Shown one piece after another: positions 21,086 through 32,613 of a stretch of DNA of 64,000 nucleotides. Numbering within the stretch: the stretch's first letter is position 1; the number at the start of each line of letters is the position of its first letter. Position numbers and translations under genes: made by a program. The stretch is from contig CM043950.1 in NCBI GenBank assembly GCA_014529385.2, positions 157,017,545-157,081,544 on the forward strand, written 5' to 3'. This DNA is from Adiantum capillus-veneris (Eukaryota; Streptophyta; Polypodiopsida; Polypodiales; Pteridaceae). Below the pieces are notes generated by a model. That model saw only the letters and a program-made list of their open reading frames with translations. It did not search any database and was not told the origin of the DNA.

Positions 21086-22621
21086 TGGATTTCAACCAAG
21101 GAAGCTCTAGGAGGATCTTGGCGGTTGTTCTTTTGGGGACAAGTGCGGTACGCATGCCCTTGTTCGCCACACTTGAAACACCGATTATCCTTGCGATAAC
21201 GCTCAAGATCTTCAGGAGAGAGTTTGTTTTTACCTTTGTAAACTCCCTTCTCTTTAGCTTTGTTGGAGTTGCCCCTAGGAGACTTTTGGACATTGTCCTT
21301 CCCCTTAGGCTCGTTGGAACCCTTTTTCCATGGGCTTATTATTTCTTTTAGCCCCCGTTTGGAAATTGATTCGCGAGGCCACCATAGTATGGTGTATTAC
21401 CGCCGATCTGGTACGTGGCCTTTGGGAGTTGACATACTCCACCATTTCTTCGGTTAAGCCCGCACAAAATTGTTTCTTTTGCTCTCCAAAATCCAACTTT
21501 TTGAAGACAGTGGCTTTGAGTTGTAGGTCCCAAAACTTGTCTACATATTTGTGGATGGATTCATAGGGAGAGAGCTTTAAGCTTCGTCATTCGGTGAGTA
21601 CTTTGTCTTTGGCATCGGTGGCCAAAAACTGCTTCATAATGGAAGCTCTTAAAGCTTTCCATGTTCGTGGAGCTTCACCGTTGGCCCGTAGGCTAGACCA
21701 CCATTGCCTGGCGGACTTTTGAAAGTGCATAGCTACATGGCGTAGCTTAGAGGACTCCGTGAAGCCCTCATCTCCAAACGCCGCATCGAACTGTTGGGTA
21801 AAGGCCAAGACTTTGTCCGTAGCACCAACGGTACCATCATAGGTAAGGAAAGAGATGCTCTTCCCTCCCTCTTTGAATTTCTTCAACTTGGACGACCTCT
21901 TCCATGTGGCATAGGATTTCCTATGGCCTCTTCTTTTTGATGGTTCAAAGGTTGCACCATCACTTTCTTCCGAATTTGAAGGATTTGAAGAACGTGGAAA
22001 AGAGGGTGACCTCTTTCTCGCCTTTTTCTTGTCTTGATTCTCGGCGTCTTCACCATCACTTTCATAAGAGGAAGAGGATGAAGAAGATGGAGAAGAGGGT
22101 GTCCTCTTTCTCGCATTTTTCTTTTCTTACTTTTTATCATCCCTCTTTGAATTGTGATGTGGAGAAGAGTGCGATAGTCTTCTCCTCTTTGGTGGTGATG
22201 GAGAGCGTTTAGGCCGCCGTCTTCGTGGAGCCATCTCCGCCGAGGCGGCGGGAGACTCACTTCTTTCTCGTTCCTTCGATGGAGGCTCTTGAGTTCTCCT
22301 TTGGGAAGAAGATGCATCATCAAGTAAATTCTTGAGCCCTTCGTATGGATTCTCTTATTCTCCCCGAATCGGAGAGAAACCTCTTTTGGGAGTCTCACAA
22401 GGAGGCTTCCTAGGTGTTCTCTCGTCATGGTGATGAGATTGCAGAATCCCGTTAGCACGGAGTTGCCGTTCCACTTCACTTTGGAGAGATGCATTGCCCA
22501 TGGCTTGTTGGAGCCTAGAAACAAGATAGTTAACAAGCATCGGAGCATCATTAGTAGCCTGCTCATTAGCAAAATCAAAGTTATCAACATTAATTTCACT
22601 CTCTTTACTATTGTCAGCCAT
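21086..22621 (-). pseudogene. Gypsy element B: gag with SR-rich segment and CCHC knuckle
   Basis: Starts at the minus-strand ATG 22621 (MADNSKES). Residues after ~90 form an Arg/Ser/Pro-rich region (about 22366-22017; for example RRRRPKRSPSPPKRRR) broken by one TAA near 22126. Then comes the capsid (21886-21587: KFKEGGKSISFLTYDG, ARQWWSSLRAN, MKQFLATDAKDKV) and a CFKCGEQGHAYRTC zinc knuckle at about 21186-21145 (C-x2-C-x4-H-x4-C intact). An SR-like basic block in gag is uncommon and is absent from element A by deletion. Several frame changes make it a pseudogene. Confidence 0.82.
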
Positions 22622-23025
22622 TCTAACAACTTTTAGGTGTAAACTTTTTAGATGTACTTTGGCACTTCAAGCCCTAGTTGCTACTCCTCTTTACCCCTTT
22701 AGAATAAGCACTCAAGCTACTGTACCCGCGGCTCGAATACCATTAATTGCAAGAAATAGAAGAGAGGGTCGTTCAACACCAAAACAGCACCAACTCCTGT
22801 CAAGCTTCTAATAGCTCAATAGTGGTTAAGCCGTAGGCAAGCCCCGTAGGACTCCACTATGAAGACCGTAGCTCTCGACGGTGATGCCCCGTTAACTGCA
22901 CGAAAGAAGGCGCATTGCAAGGCTGAAAAATCCCTATTCTACTTACTCACAGGCAATTAATAATACCAACCATTTATAGCTAGCTTGAGGACCTCCCTTC
23001 TTGAGCAAGAAAAGAGAAACCTTGT

Positions 23026-23037
23026 GCTCTGGTACCA
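23026..23037 (-). other. Primer-binding site of element B (Met type)
   Basis: The reverse complement TGGTACCAGAGC differs from the initiator-Met PBS at one base and lies one base from LTR 3. Confidence 0.8.
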
Positions 23038-23038
23038 A

Positions 23039-23915
23039 TGTAACATTTAATGGCCTAAAAACTTGTGTGTAGTGGAAATTAGCATGAACATAGTGGGCAT
23101 TTCATTAGAATAGATTCCTAATGAGAATTACAAGAGTGTTTGGGTGGAGAGAGCAACAAAAATCATAACACCTAGTTAGATAGCATGAATAATACTTTAA
23201 AAAGAGAGACAAATTAAGCTATTGACAACAGTTGAGGACCGGATTTGCATGGAGCCGGTCCCCCCTCCAAAAGGCTTTGTATTATGGTTTCTCCCATCAA
23301 GAGAGACATTGTACAATACAATTTTGTGTGTTCCTTCAAGACTAGCTAGTGCAATGAAGATGAAAGCTTCATGCACTAAGCAAAACACTTAGCACTCCCC
23401 GGTCTCAGACCCAAGACCTCACACACCTTCAAAGATGGTGAGAGCTAGCAGGGTATGAGAGTAGATTGAGAGGAAGAAGGAGTATCTTACGATAAAGATG
23501 TACATCTCCTCACATAATCACTCATATTAGCATAGCTTAGCTTTGTAATTAGCTTGGTAGAGGAGATGAGCATGCATTGAAGCTTGTCTCTTGGTTGGAT
23601 TTGCATCCACATGCCAAGAGTGTGTTGATGTAATCTTCTATCTACAAGCTTGGAGTAGGTGATGAGCTCTCCATTAAAGCTTGGGAAGAGATAGTCTTCT
23701 TTACTTCACACATAGAGTGTGTGTGAGTGTGTGTTTGATAATCCTTTGGGACAAATCCTCATCCTTCCTAGTGCGGGTGGAGGAGGGTCTCTCTCACTAG
23801 CACAAAAACCACCTCTAAAGACTAATCTAGTGCACACATTAGAGCCTAGACCAAGAGGCTTATAAGGTTACAAGATTTTGGATGGAAATATCTTTTACTT
23901 CAACCTCACCCCCCA

Positions 23916-23959
<44 letters not shown>

Positions 23960-25327
23960 CTCCACCCCTCCCTAACCGTGCACCCTTTGGGCTTCCCTCT
24001 CTTTGTTTTTGAGGTTGCACTCTTCTTTCTCTCTAGCCTATAAATATAGAGGTTTGGTTGTCCATTTCAAGGTGACATTTTTTCACAATCAAGATATCAA
24101 AAAAAGAGAAATCTCACCACACCCTCGCACCACTCTACTCAAATGGAATCTTCCTCTCAGGTTTGTAGCTTACTTTTGCTTTTGATTGTTCTTTTTTAGC
24201 TTGACATCTATGACATGTAGGATCATCCTATGACACCTGCCTTCCACCATTTTTTACTAACATTTTTATGTTTGTTTTGATGGTGATGGTGACAGGTAAC
24301 AGGATCTTCCTTTGGCTAAAACATTGCAATCTAGCTCAAGCTACCAAATTTTAAGCTTTCCTCTCTCTCCATTGTTTGTAAATAAGCATTTTTTAATTAT
24401 AATGGCTTCCAAAAAGAGTTCTATTGAGCATTCCTAAGCTCTGTGTTTCAATGGTAAAAGTGGATCTTCATTTTGTAATTTCCTAGCAACCTACTCTCTC
24501 TTGGGCGAGCCCTCTTTCTATTTTCTCTTGCTCTACCCTCATTAGACCCCCCAAGTCAAGCCAATGACAATTAAGCAGCATAAGTGATAGCCTTTTGACA
24601 CGTGTCCCCCTTTCCCCTTTTGTCAGAGCTTTAGGTAATTTAATAATTCAATTAAACGCTCATTTGACCCCTTTGCCTCTTCGCCAATAGGAATCAGGCA
24701 AGCCATTGGGTTGATGAATGCTCATTGGACTCCTTGGGAGACTGTCCAATAGTCATCTAGGAGACTTAATTCTCATTGGTTCTTTTATTAAGTGTTTTTA
24801 AACTAGATTTACTCTAGCCTAATTCTCATTGGTCCACCTCCAAGGCCATCCAATAGGAATTGGGTACACCTTGTGGGCATCTGGCTTAGGGAGCTGACAT
24901 GTGTCCCTCATTCTCTTTGTGTAAAGGGAGCTTGTGTTTGTGTGTGTGGCTTTCTCTCTCATCTCCTACATGCAAGGCTCGCCCCCTCCCAAGTAGGGAT
25001 TGCAAAGACTTTTTTGGTACACACACAAAGCATCCGATTCCCTTAAGGTTGACCTTTGGACACAACCTTTGAATTTTGGACCTTAGCATTTTGGAAGTCT
25101 TAATGGGCTAAACCTTAGGGTCTTTTTAGCCCATTGTTGCACATGGCTCTTGTGCAGATGGCCCCCCCCTTTGGATCCCTATTTTCCCTCCTTTGGATCC
25201 CTACTATGGCCGGTCTGCTAGCTTAACCAATATTCTAACTTTTTCACCCTCGGCACTTCCCCATATTAAATTATCAGTTTAACATGAGAAAATCATTTAG
25301 GAGAATTAGATATTGATTATTATGACA
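23039..25327 (-). repeat. LTR 3 (right, 5' LTR of B) with a ~740-bp insertion
   Basis: TGTAAC...GACA edges as in LTR 2. Homology is broken between about 23755 and 24490 by extra sequence. The right edge is followed by the target duplication ACCAT (25328-25332). Confidence 0.85.
23755..24490. mobile_element. Unidentified ~740-bp insertion inside LTR 3
   Basis: Absent from LTR 2, where AATGCCTTGCAAAATC stands instead. It contains an (AT)n tract at 23915-23955 and a TATA-like CCTATAAATATAGAGG near 24030, followed by pyrimidine-rich sequence, reminiscent of a promoter or a foreign LTR. No terminal inverted repeats or clean target duplication were seen, and no protein is recognised. It may be an insertion plus deletion rather than a simple transposition. 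Confidence 0.5.
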
Positions 25328-25332
25328 ACCAT

Positions 25333-25737
25333 CACGGTTAGAACTGTGTGCCCCCCACCATACCGATCAACACCACACTCACCACCACCATATCAGTCAC
25401 CATTGCGCTCATTGCCATAGCGACCTCCACCATTCCACATTTGAAACACCCATCATCCACCTCGGCCATCCCTGCTTGCTTTTCCTTCTTCTTTATCTAT
25501 AGTGATGGGCCTCCCATCAAGTTTCATGCCTTGCATCTGATCAATGACCTCCTGCATCTTGAGTGCTTTATAAAATGTGACAAAGCGAAAACCCTTTTAG
25601 GGACCCGAGTCTCTGTTCATCACAACTTTTCTTTGAGAATGTTTCCAAAAGGTTGGAATGCATCTTCGAGGTCCCTATCTGTTGTTTCTCAAGAAAGACA
25701 TCCAAATAAAACACCTATACTCAGCTTCATTAGCCAT
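25333..25737 (-). pseudogene. RZ-1-like retrocopy, unit 2, 5' part (RRM)
   Basis: The minus-strand ATG at 25735-25737 corresponds to 8284-8286. The RRM reads as in unit 1 with extra stops (TGA or TAG codons where unit 1 is open). Between the RRM and the glycine-rich tail it keeps ~88 bp lost from unit 1, in which CFKCG (start of a CCHC zinc knuckle) can be read at about 25470-25440, followed by GGGRYGNERNGD. This is the evidence that the parent gene was RZ-1-like (RRM plus knuckle plus glycine-rich) rather than a plain GRP. Confidence 0.7.
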
Positions 25738-26071
25738 GGGATGACAAGCTTTGACAACTTTTTTGAACAAGTGCTACACGGGTGAAAAACTTTTCAGGGG
25801 AGATGACCCCTCTCTCTCCCTTTCTCTCTCTCAAGTGCAAGGACAGGTGAACGCGCACTAGCAGACCACCCTCCACACTAAAGGGCACGGGCACTTTAAT
25901 GAAGCCCAAGCACTGGGACCATGGCAGCGAAGCTAGGACACAGGGATCCGGTCGTGCACACCCTTACGATGGCCAAGGTAAACTAGGACACGAAAAAGTA
26001 AACTTGGATAAGCAGGAGGCCTCTCCAAGTTTATTTATCATTTTATATTTTGCCCACATGTCAACGTGCCC

Positions 26072-26134
26072 ATCGCGGGCGCAACGGTTAGTGCATTGGG
26101 CTCTCATAGAGGTGGAAAGGGTTCGAGTCCCCGT
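26072..26134 (+). repeat. tRNA-like sequence, unit 2, cut by the 20-kb LTR element
   Basis: GCGCAACGGTTAGTGCATTGG, the CAT loop and GGGTTCGAGTCCC as at 8601-8670. The LTR element starts at 26135, immediately 3' of the B-box; the continuation GCCTACAATGATGCCC is at 46191. Confidence 0.6.
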
Positions 26135-28154
26135 TGGTACAACCAAACTTTGTCGATCCATGGAAGTGGAAGAAGTGGAGGCATGGCAGTTTACAGGAAA
26201 ATGGTAAAGACCTTGATGGAGCCAGGAGCCAAGTAAACCGAGTTGGAGCACTCGCTAGTCAAAACTGCAAGTGTTTTTTTTTGCTATCACACGTGACAGG
26301 AGCAAATGTTTATATCCCAAGGTTGGGAACGAGGTAAGGGGTGCTGGGTGCAGGTGCCATGAAGTTTGTGATATGGGATTTGGGACAGGCTGTCTGCACG
26401 ACACTCGACTATCAAGGAGTGTATAGCAAATGAGGCATTGAATAGGTCGAAGATGGTGCAAAAGCTTTGGAGGTCAAAGTGCTTGAGGGTTTCAAAGCTC
26501 GATGGGTATCTCCACCAGATGGTGCCGTTGTAGGAGATGGAGTGAGAGGGGCGGCCATAGGTCATTCATCTGCATGAGAAGTAGCCTTTTTATAAAGCTT
26601 TGTGTGGGGCACAACTTGAAGCTGGGGTAATGAGAAGCTAAGGGGGAGCTTTTGATCCCGACAATCGGATTACAAAGCTATTGAAGTGCGACTCTAAGAA
26701 AGCGGCCGCGGCTACTTGAAGATGGAAATATTTGGACTCGGCTATCACGGTCTTGAGGCTTACCCGTTTGGCAAAGCAAAGGGATTGCGGTCGAACTCTG
26801 GTAACTCTGGTCGAAAACGCAAGCTATATAAGGCAAAGTAAAATTATCGCCATGCTTTGTAAGAAGGGGGGGAAAAAAAACGAGAACCAGTTTCGGAATT
26901 GCAGAGAAAGGGTGGCGCCACCAGGTGGCTGAGCTTTTGGGTCGCTCAGGGCTCAAGTTGGTGAGCTGCATGGCATGGCATGCGGGACAGATGTCTGGAA
27001 GCCCATGAAGGAGGGGGCTGGAGTTGGATATCGGGACTGAGCAGCCCGCCCTGAAAAGCAAGGAGAAGACGGCCAGTTGCATAAGGAAAGCCCGCCAGGT
27101 GAGTACGAAAGGGTGTGACAATTGCATGAGGGGGGAAGGCCAGTTGATAGAGAGGGCGACCAATAGCGAGGTCGCTATTGGCCAGAGCTACAGAGGGTGG
27201 GCTGGAGAGTCGCCACAGGGGAAAGCAAGGCCTGGAGGGGCCGCCAGTTGAGGTGGCAAGAAGGAGGTGGTTGCAAGGCCGCTAGGGCTGCAAGGGCCAC
27301 GAGGTGGCAGACAGGACAGGGAGAGTGCAGAGGAGGTGAGGAGCCGCCAGGCCAGTAGTTGGCCGCCAGTGAAGAGGGTGGCCGACCATAAGTGTGAGAG
27401 TTGCCAAAGGGCGGGATGCAGTTATGGCTTGAAGCGGGGAAGCATGAGGCGATTGGGGGTGAAGGAGCGCTGAAGGGAGGTGTTGCAGGGCAGCGTGATC
27501 AAAGAGGAGAGAGGCGCCATCAAGGAGGAGAAGGGAAGCAAGGCCATGCTGGGTTGATGAAAGCTACCCGTTCATGCAGGGGCAGCATCGACAGGAGCTC
27601 ATGTAAGGAGGGGTATAAGCAAAGAAAAGGTGATGCACCGCTTTGAGGGAGAGTGTATCCATGCACACTCTCTCGCCCATACTTCACCATAGGCTTTCCG
27701 TATGTTATGCCGGGGTTTTTTTCCAATTTAATCCATAGTTTTATATGATCTGAAGCTCAAGAAAAGCAGGCTCCCTCTGCTCATTGTTTGAGCACATATA
27801 TAACATTGTCTTTCGATCTCATGCCTGGGTGGTGTATGTGACTTGTTTTTGTACAAGCAAGGGGTGTGCAAAGGGCTACAAAAATCTTGTGGTATGTCGA
27901 ATGTATTGAGTGAGTGAGTGTTATCTGTATGGTTGTGATATATGTCTTGAGGATGGAAGCTTGTGGGCAAACGTGAGTCTGCCAATGATCTTGAGGTGTC
28001 TGAGGGATGGTCAGGTACGGGCTTGGGCATTAGTTGTTTGCAGATTGTGTATCTGGATGTGTGTTTGCTAGGGGATAGGGGTGCTGTGAGATCACTAAGC
28101 TATATAGAGGCGTCGAGTTTATGTGCTGGTGGTTTTCCCATTTCCCCCTTTCCA
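26135..28154 (+). repeat. Left LTR of the outer element
   Basis: 2020-bp LTR, closely similar to 43583-46186 except for a 611-bp foldback in the right copy. Small ORFs inside it in both directions (for example 27024-27251 and 26678-27163) also occur in the right LTR and match no family. Confidence 0.85.
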
Positions 28155-28159
28155 TCTTG

Positions 28160-28177
28160 TGGTGCCCCCACTGAGGA
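28160..28177 (+). other. Primer-binding site, outer element
   Basis: TGGTGCCCCCACTGAGGA, five bases after the left LTR. The same 18 bases form the PBS of the nested gypsy element at 31577. The complementary tRNA was not identified; it is not the Met type used by the other gypsy elements here. Confidence 0.7.
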
Positions 28178-28216
28178 CCCACTGATTGCTTCCTAACAAG
28201 GTGGTTGTGAGTCAAG

Positions 28217-29089
28217 ATGAAGCAAGATTTTGGTCCAGTGTTGAAAGGAAATGAAGATGCTGATGATTGGCTTGCCGATTTTGAGCTATTTATGCTCACA
28301 GTACTGCGGATGCCAGGTGATGAAGCAAAGCTCCAGACTCTACCTTTGGTGTTGCGAGGTAAAGCAAAAGCTTGGTTTGATGGCTTAGAAGACGTGCACA
28401 AGCAGAATTGGATAGGATTTCAAGAGAAATTTCTACAAAGGTATATAAAGGTGGTGTTGGCTTCGGAAGCAGATGCGAAGATCAAAGGTTTGCAACAGGA
28501 CGTAAGTGCCAATTTTGATGCTTTTGTTGATAAATTTCAAGCTTATTGGGGGTATTTGGCGGTTGCTACCCAAGCAACCAATGTTGGATATTTGAAGCTC
28601 GAAAGGTTTCTATCATGTTTGCATCCCTATGTTTGTGAGAGAGAGGACTATGACGATCCAAGCACTTATGATGAAGCCGTCAGAATTTCCAGAGCAAAGA
28701 GTCGAAAGATGAAGAAGGAAATGGAGGCAGGTTTGCTACAGTTGGCAATCACGGTAGCTAGTGGACCTAGGCCCAAACATATTGAAGAGCATCATGAGAT
28801 AAAAGCTCCTTTTGTCGATATGAATGTGATCAAAGCACATGAAGCTAATGCCAGGGTAGAAGAGGTAGAAAAAGTGCCAACCAGGGCTCAGCAGTTGCAG
28901 AGAGGAGTCTATCGAGTACCCCCTGATGTGCTTGACCAAGTGCCTTCCGAAAAAGAAGCAGGGGAGAAGATAGCTGAAGTTCCAAAGTCAGTGAGCTTTG
29001 TGGAGAAAGCCGAGCTGTGTTCGAGCTGTAGCAGTGCCTTGGATACGGACAGCACATGGGAAACGCAGTCTGCTTTCTCAAGGTATTAG
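28217..29089 (+). CDS. Gag of the outer element (290 aa)
   Basis: Uninterrupted ATG-to-TAG frame. It begins 40 bases after the PBS. Residues ~10-110 carry the Retrotrans_gag pattern (DADDWLADFELF, LPLVLRGKAKAWFDGL, WIGFQEKFLQRYI, YLKLERFLSCLHPYV), the capsid that forms the particle in the cytoplasm. Residues ~200-290 are acidic and Ser-rich without a zinc knuckle. Length is typical for gag alone. The lack of lesions contrasts with the damaged genes around it, so it may have been functional at insertion. Next comes the unknown ORF interrupted by the nested element. The assignment to gag is by pattern and position. Confidence 0.78.
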   Translation: MKQDFGPVLKGNEDADDWLADFELFMLTVLRMPGDEAKLQTLPLVLRGKAKAWFDGLEDVHKQNWIGFQEKFLQRYIKVVLASEADAKIKGLQQDVSANFDAFVDKFQAYWGYLAVATQATNVGYLKLERFLSCLHPYVCEREDYDDPSTYDEAVRISRAKSRKMKKEMEAGLLQLAITVASGPRPKHIEEHHEIKAPFVDMNVIKAHEANARVEEVEKVPTRAQQLQRGVYRVPPDVLDQVPSEKEAGEKIAEVPKSVSFVEKAELCSSCSSALDTDSTWETQSAFSRY

Positions 29090-29188
29090 ACCTATGATGT
29101 TATGTATGTCGATAATGTGGTTAAAGAACAATAGGTTGTAGGTGAAGAGCCAGTTTGCGAATACTAGGGGGTTGGGCAACCCTCTCTC

Positions 29189-29486
29189 ATGCCTTGTGGT
29201 GGTCAGGCCATGTTGACTGAAGAAGAATTTCTTGATGAAGATGATAGGGGGTTCGATGAGCCGGTGGTCGATGTTGATGATGAGTCGCAAGTTTTGGTTG
29301 CTAAAGCTATGGCGAGGATACAGGATATGCGAGGCTGTGTGTCTGCTCCCTTACCGCTTGAAGAGCCTACAGATGAGGTTTTGCCAATGTTTGTTTTGGA
29401 TGAGCGGATGCCAGAGGTTGGTGTCATGCTGCTGATGGATTTGTTGATAAAGGTTGCTATGCAAGCAGGAGTATGCCGCTTGCTAC
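29189..29486 (+). pseudogene. Unknown ORF2 of the outer element, 5' part
   Basis: An acidic frame from ATG 29189 (TEEEFLDEDDRGFDEPVVDVD and MARIQDMRGCVSAPLPLEEP are readable) that is cut at 29486 by the nested gypsy. After removal of the nested element and one CTAC duplication, the frame continues without a stop into 40568-40900. So before the nested insertion it encoded ~210 residues. No known domain is recognised; it is not protease, RT or integrase. Confidence 0.6.
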
Positions 29487-31306
29487 TGATAGCCGACTTT
29501 CAGAAATGAAAGGAAAAAAAAAAACTCATTTCCCCCCCCCCCCCCACTCTCGGTACCCCCCATCGTAACCTATTTTTCTCCCTCCCGCCCCACGGGCATC
29601 GGATAAAACCCTCGCACTCTCTTCCCCCCATTTTGCTTACATACCCCCTTTTCCTAATATCTCTCTCCCCCCAATTTACCCTCCCCGGCCATGCAGAAAC
29701 TCAGAGAAGAAAACCCCAACCCCTCTCTCGTGCTCCCTCGATGCGAGTCGCGTGAGAACCCCCCCCCTCACTCTTACACTTACCCGAATCACACTCACCC
29801 ATTACCCTCTACCCTCATTTCCCCCCCCCCCCCCTCTTTGGCCCGCCAATATTCCCTCATCCCTCTTCTCCACCTGCTCGCCTCACCCTCCTTCGGCTCA
29901 TTCACACCCCCCTCGGCCTCAATCCCCCCCCTCGTGGCCCGCGGATATATTCCCTTACACCCCACCCATTGACTAATCCCCCCCCTTTGTCCTTAATCCC
30001 CATGCAAAAACAACACCCCCCCCTCCCCCCCTCTCCCCTCACTCTCTCTCACACACTCTCTCTCTATCTTTTATCCCCTTACCCCTCTCCCCTCCCCCTC
30101 TCCCTCACTCTCCCTCTCACGGCAGCGCCAAAGGCTCTCTCTCTCTCTCATCCAGATGCCGCCACAGCACGCCAAAGCTTTCTCTCTCTTCCCATGCGCT
30201 GTGCGCCGCGTTGCATCACATACACACACACACACGCCCTCGCGGTAGCAACATGAAAAAAAAAAAACACACACACACACACCATACATACACACCCCCT
30301 ATCCTACCCCCCCTCTCCTTCCGCCATGCGTAGTAGAACAAGCCGCCGGCATCAGAGAAGAAAAAATAAAATATATATATATGAACATTATATATTTATA
30401 TAGTACCCCCTCTTCCCTTGTTCCTACGCACGCATGCGCACACACATACGCATATACGCACGCACCGACAAAATACAAAAGAAGAAGAATAAGCAAAACT
30501 CCATCGACATCAACAAAAGAAGAAGACGATCCAAAGCACGCGCCGCCAACAACAAAAACAGAAAATGCATCGAAGGCATGCCCCGGCCGACTCCGAAAAG
30601 AAGTACGCTCGACACCGACGCACCGGCAGCACACCATTCGCCGGCAACAAGCAACCATGACGCCATCCCAGTAATTTCTAGGTTATTTTACCATTATCTT
30701 TAGTTTCTCACCCGAGCCATTGTAAAATTTCCATTTTGTAAATATCCTCTCTCTAGGTGATGGTCACAAAGGCCCACCTAGAGATTCCCATCTTTTAATA
30801 ACCTTCCCCAAAACAAAGCAAGGGTCAACCACACCGGGCCCACCACTTTCTTTGTCTCCCTGATTATGATTACCCTAACCACACTAGGATTACCATAATC
30901 CAAGCAGCCAACACCTATAAATTGGCACTGAGAGGTCACTATCGGGGGGGCAACTTATGTGGAACCAAGCATTGGGTAGAGTGTAGTAGGAGGGATTGAC
31001 ACCATCACTATCACCAGGAGGAGGTCTCGTGAGGAGGAGGAGGTCTCGTATGTGGGGTTTTCCTTGGAAATTGCACCATGCAAAGGGAACCACACCCATA
31101 CCTCGACTCCAATGGTCGATGTACACACACGTATGCATGCTCTTGGCAATGAGTATTCACAGTCATTGAGTCACCCTAGAGAACGCACCAAGTAGGTTGC
31201 ACCAGCTCCTCTCCCTACCTCTCTACCACCATGGCATGCCACCTTGTAAATATTGCCGAAATAACTCACCCTCACACCCCCGAGGTTGTTTTCATCAATT
31301 GCGAGT

Positions 31307-31355
<49 letters not shown>

Positions 31356-31357
31356 CT

Positions 31358-31395
<38 letters not shown>

Positions 31396-31574
31396 CCTTC
31401 CTCTCTCTCGGTGTGTAGGCTTGCAGTGTTCATATCATCATGGGCTTTGCGTCCTAGCCGCTCAAAGCTAGGTGGTGCCCCCTATTCGCTTTACCGTGGC
31501 AGGCTCGAGGTGAGCCATTTGGCCTCCGGCGTTTTAGAGGCCGTCGGGGTTCGGGGTCTGCTTTGCGTCCTTCA
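29487..31574 (+). repeat. 5' LTR of the nested element
   Basis: 2088 bp, rich in poly-C and CT tracts (29533-29546 C-run, CT at about 31307-31390) with CA and TA microsatellites near 30220-30380. It differs from the 3' LTR mainly by tract lengths. Frames such as 30299-30658 recur in the 3' LTR but are LTR sequence, not genes. Confidence 0.88.
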
Positions 31575-31576
31575 TT

Positions 31577-31594
31577 TGGTGCCCCCACTGAGGA
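31577..31594 (+). other. Primer-binding site of the nested element
   Basis: TGGTGCCCCCACTGAGGA, two bases after the 5' LTR and identical over 18 bases to the PBS of the outer element. Confidence 0.75.
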
Positions 31595-31651
31595 GGGCTT
31601 TTCTAAGAGCCCTTCAGTTTACAATGGTGAAAGTGACGCCCACTATCAATC

Positions 31652-32613
31652 ATGGACGAGTGGCTAAAGGAATTTTCTAACTGGAGGACGGAAGAAGAAG
31701 AGACGAAGGAGGCCCTATCCGCCTTCATTGAGGTGCTATTGCCAGGCTGCACTGTCATCAACATTCAAGAGGTAAATTCTCCATCTCGTATCGTTCGTTC
31801 TAACTATAAATCGAAAGCATCAGGTGGCAGATTGGTGAGGTGCCATCACTGTTGTCAACCAAGGCACACGGTCAATGGGTGCCAGCAATGGAGGCAGCGA
31901 AAGGGCTGAAGTCTTCTACATTGACATTCATCTCAAGGAGGTCATTCATGTCAAGGAAGGAAAGCGGACGGTGAGGCCTCTTTTCCCTAAATAAACTGCA
32001 GTCAAAGATAAAACCCCAAAGTGGCATAAAGGGGCTGCTCGAGCCAAGGGCAAGGAGAAGATAGGCTAGCCTGGAAACACATGACCCGAAGGGAGAAGCA
32101 TCTGGCCAAGCAAGTGCTTCAAGCTCAGAGAGCCGAGTTGTACCCACTTGGTCAAAGAAGAAGCCATCCGAAGCTAAGCGGCGGAAGGTCGCCTACCGAT
32201 TTGCACGACGCATGCAAGTGCTACCAATCCACTTCGACAATCCAGAAGAAGAAGTGGTGAGAAGATTCCCATGTCCTGGAGAAGAGTGGTTCGGCTACTG
32301 CTCTCGTTGTTTTGGGAAACGAGTGGAGGACCTTACTCCCCTCCCTGTACAGCTTATCCTGAAGAAGCTCTCTACCACGGGAGAGACCAAGTGAGCTAGA
32401 GATGAGCTGCAGCTGAATGGAGTAGAATTCATGCAACACACCGATTACGGAAATTACCTACAGTTGTTGTTAGCCAAGAGACTGGGAGTGGTCAGACACG
32501 TCGCCACCACCCCGTACGTGCTAAGCAACGAAGGAAGGGTAGAGCCCATGAAAGGTGACGACCTCTTGTGGATGTACCGACTCATCAACACTGGCACAGT
32601 AAGAGTATAAGTA
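31652..32613 (+). pseudogene. ORF1-like region upstream of gag (nested element)
   Basis: Frame 31652-31909 contains a CCHC motif (CHHCCQPRHTVNGC, C-x2-C-x4-H-x4-C). A second frame, open from about 32150 except for a TGA at 32392, contains a Cys pair in WFGYCSRCFGKR and continues to about 32613 (LQLLLAKRLGVVRHVATTPYV). This does not resemble gag or pol. An extra ORF before gag is a known trait of Ogre-type elements, where its function is unclear. The frame change between the two parts makes it a relic. Confidence 0.5.

Larger units (their letters stand above)
11868..25327 (-). mobile_element. Chromovirus-like Ty3/gypsy array: LTR-A-LTR-B-LTR (minus strand)
   Basis: Three related LTRs (11868-13160, 15828-17404, 23039-25327) separate two internal regions, A (13161-15827) and B (17405-23038), all pointing left. 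The outer edges start TG and end CA and are flanked by ACCAT on both sides (11863-11867 and 25328-25332). The empty site is preserved at 7964-7968 in unit 1. One original insertion followed by unequal LTR recombination (or a template switch) explains the shared middle LTR. A is a shrunken derivative of the same family as B, with at least three internal deletions. Confidence 0.85.

Noticed and set aside
28163-28177. 28155-28200 and 31575-31600 as copies of one gene
   Set aside because: The shared GGTGCCCCCACTGAGG is best read as the primer-binding site of two LTR elements; sequence beyond it is unrelated.
30299-30703. Arg/Lys-rich and Cys/Val-rich ORFs of 80-119 codons repeated at 39405-39719
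   Set aside because: Both positions are inside the two LTRs of the nested element and overlap simple repeats.
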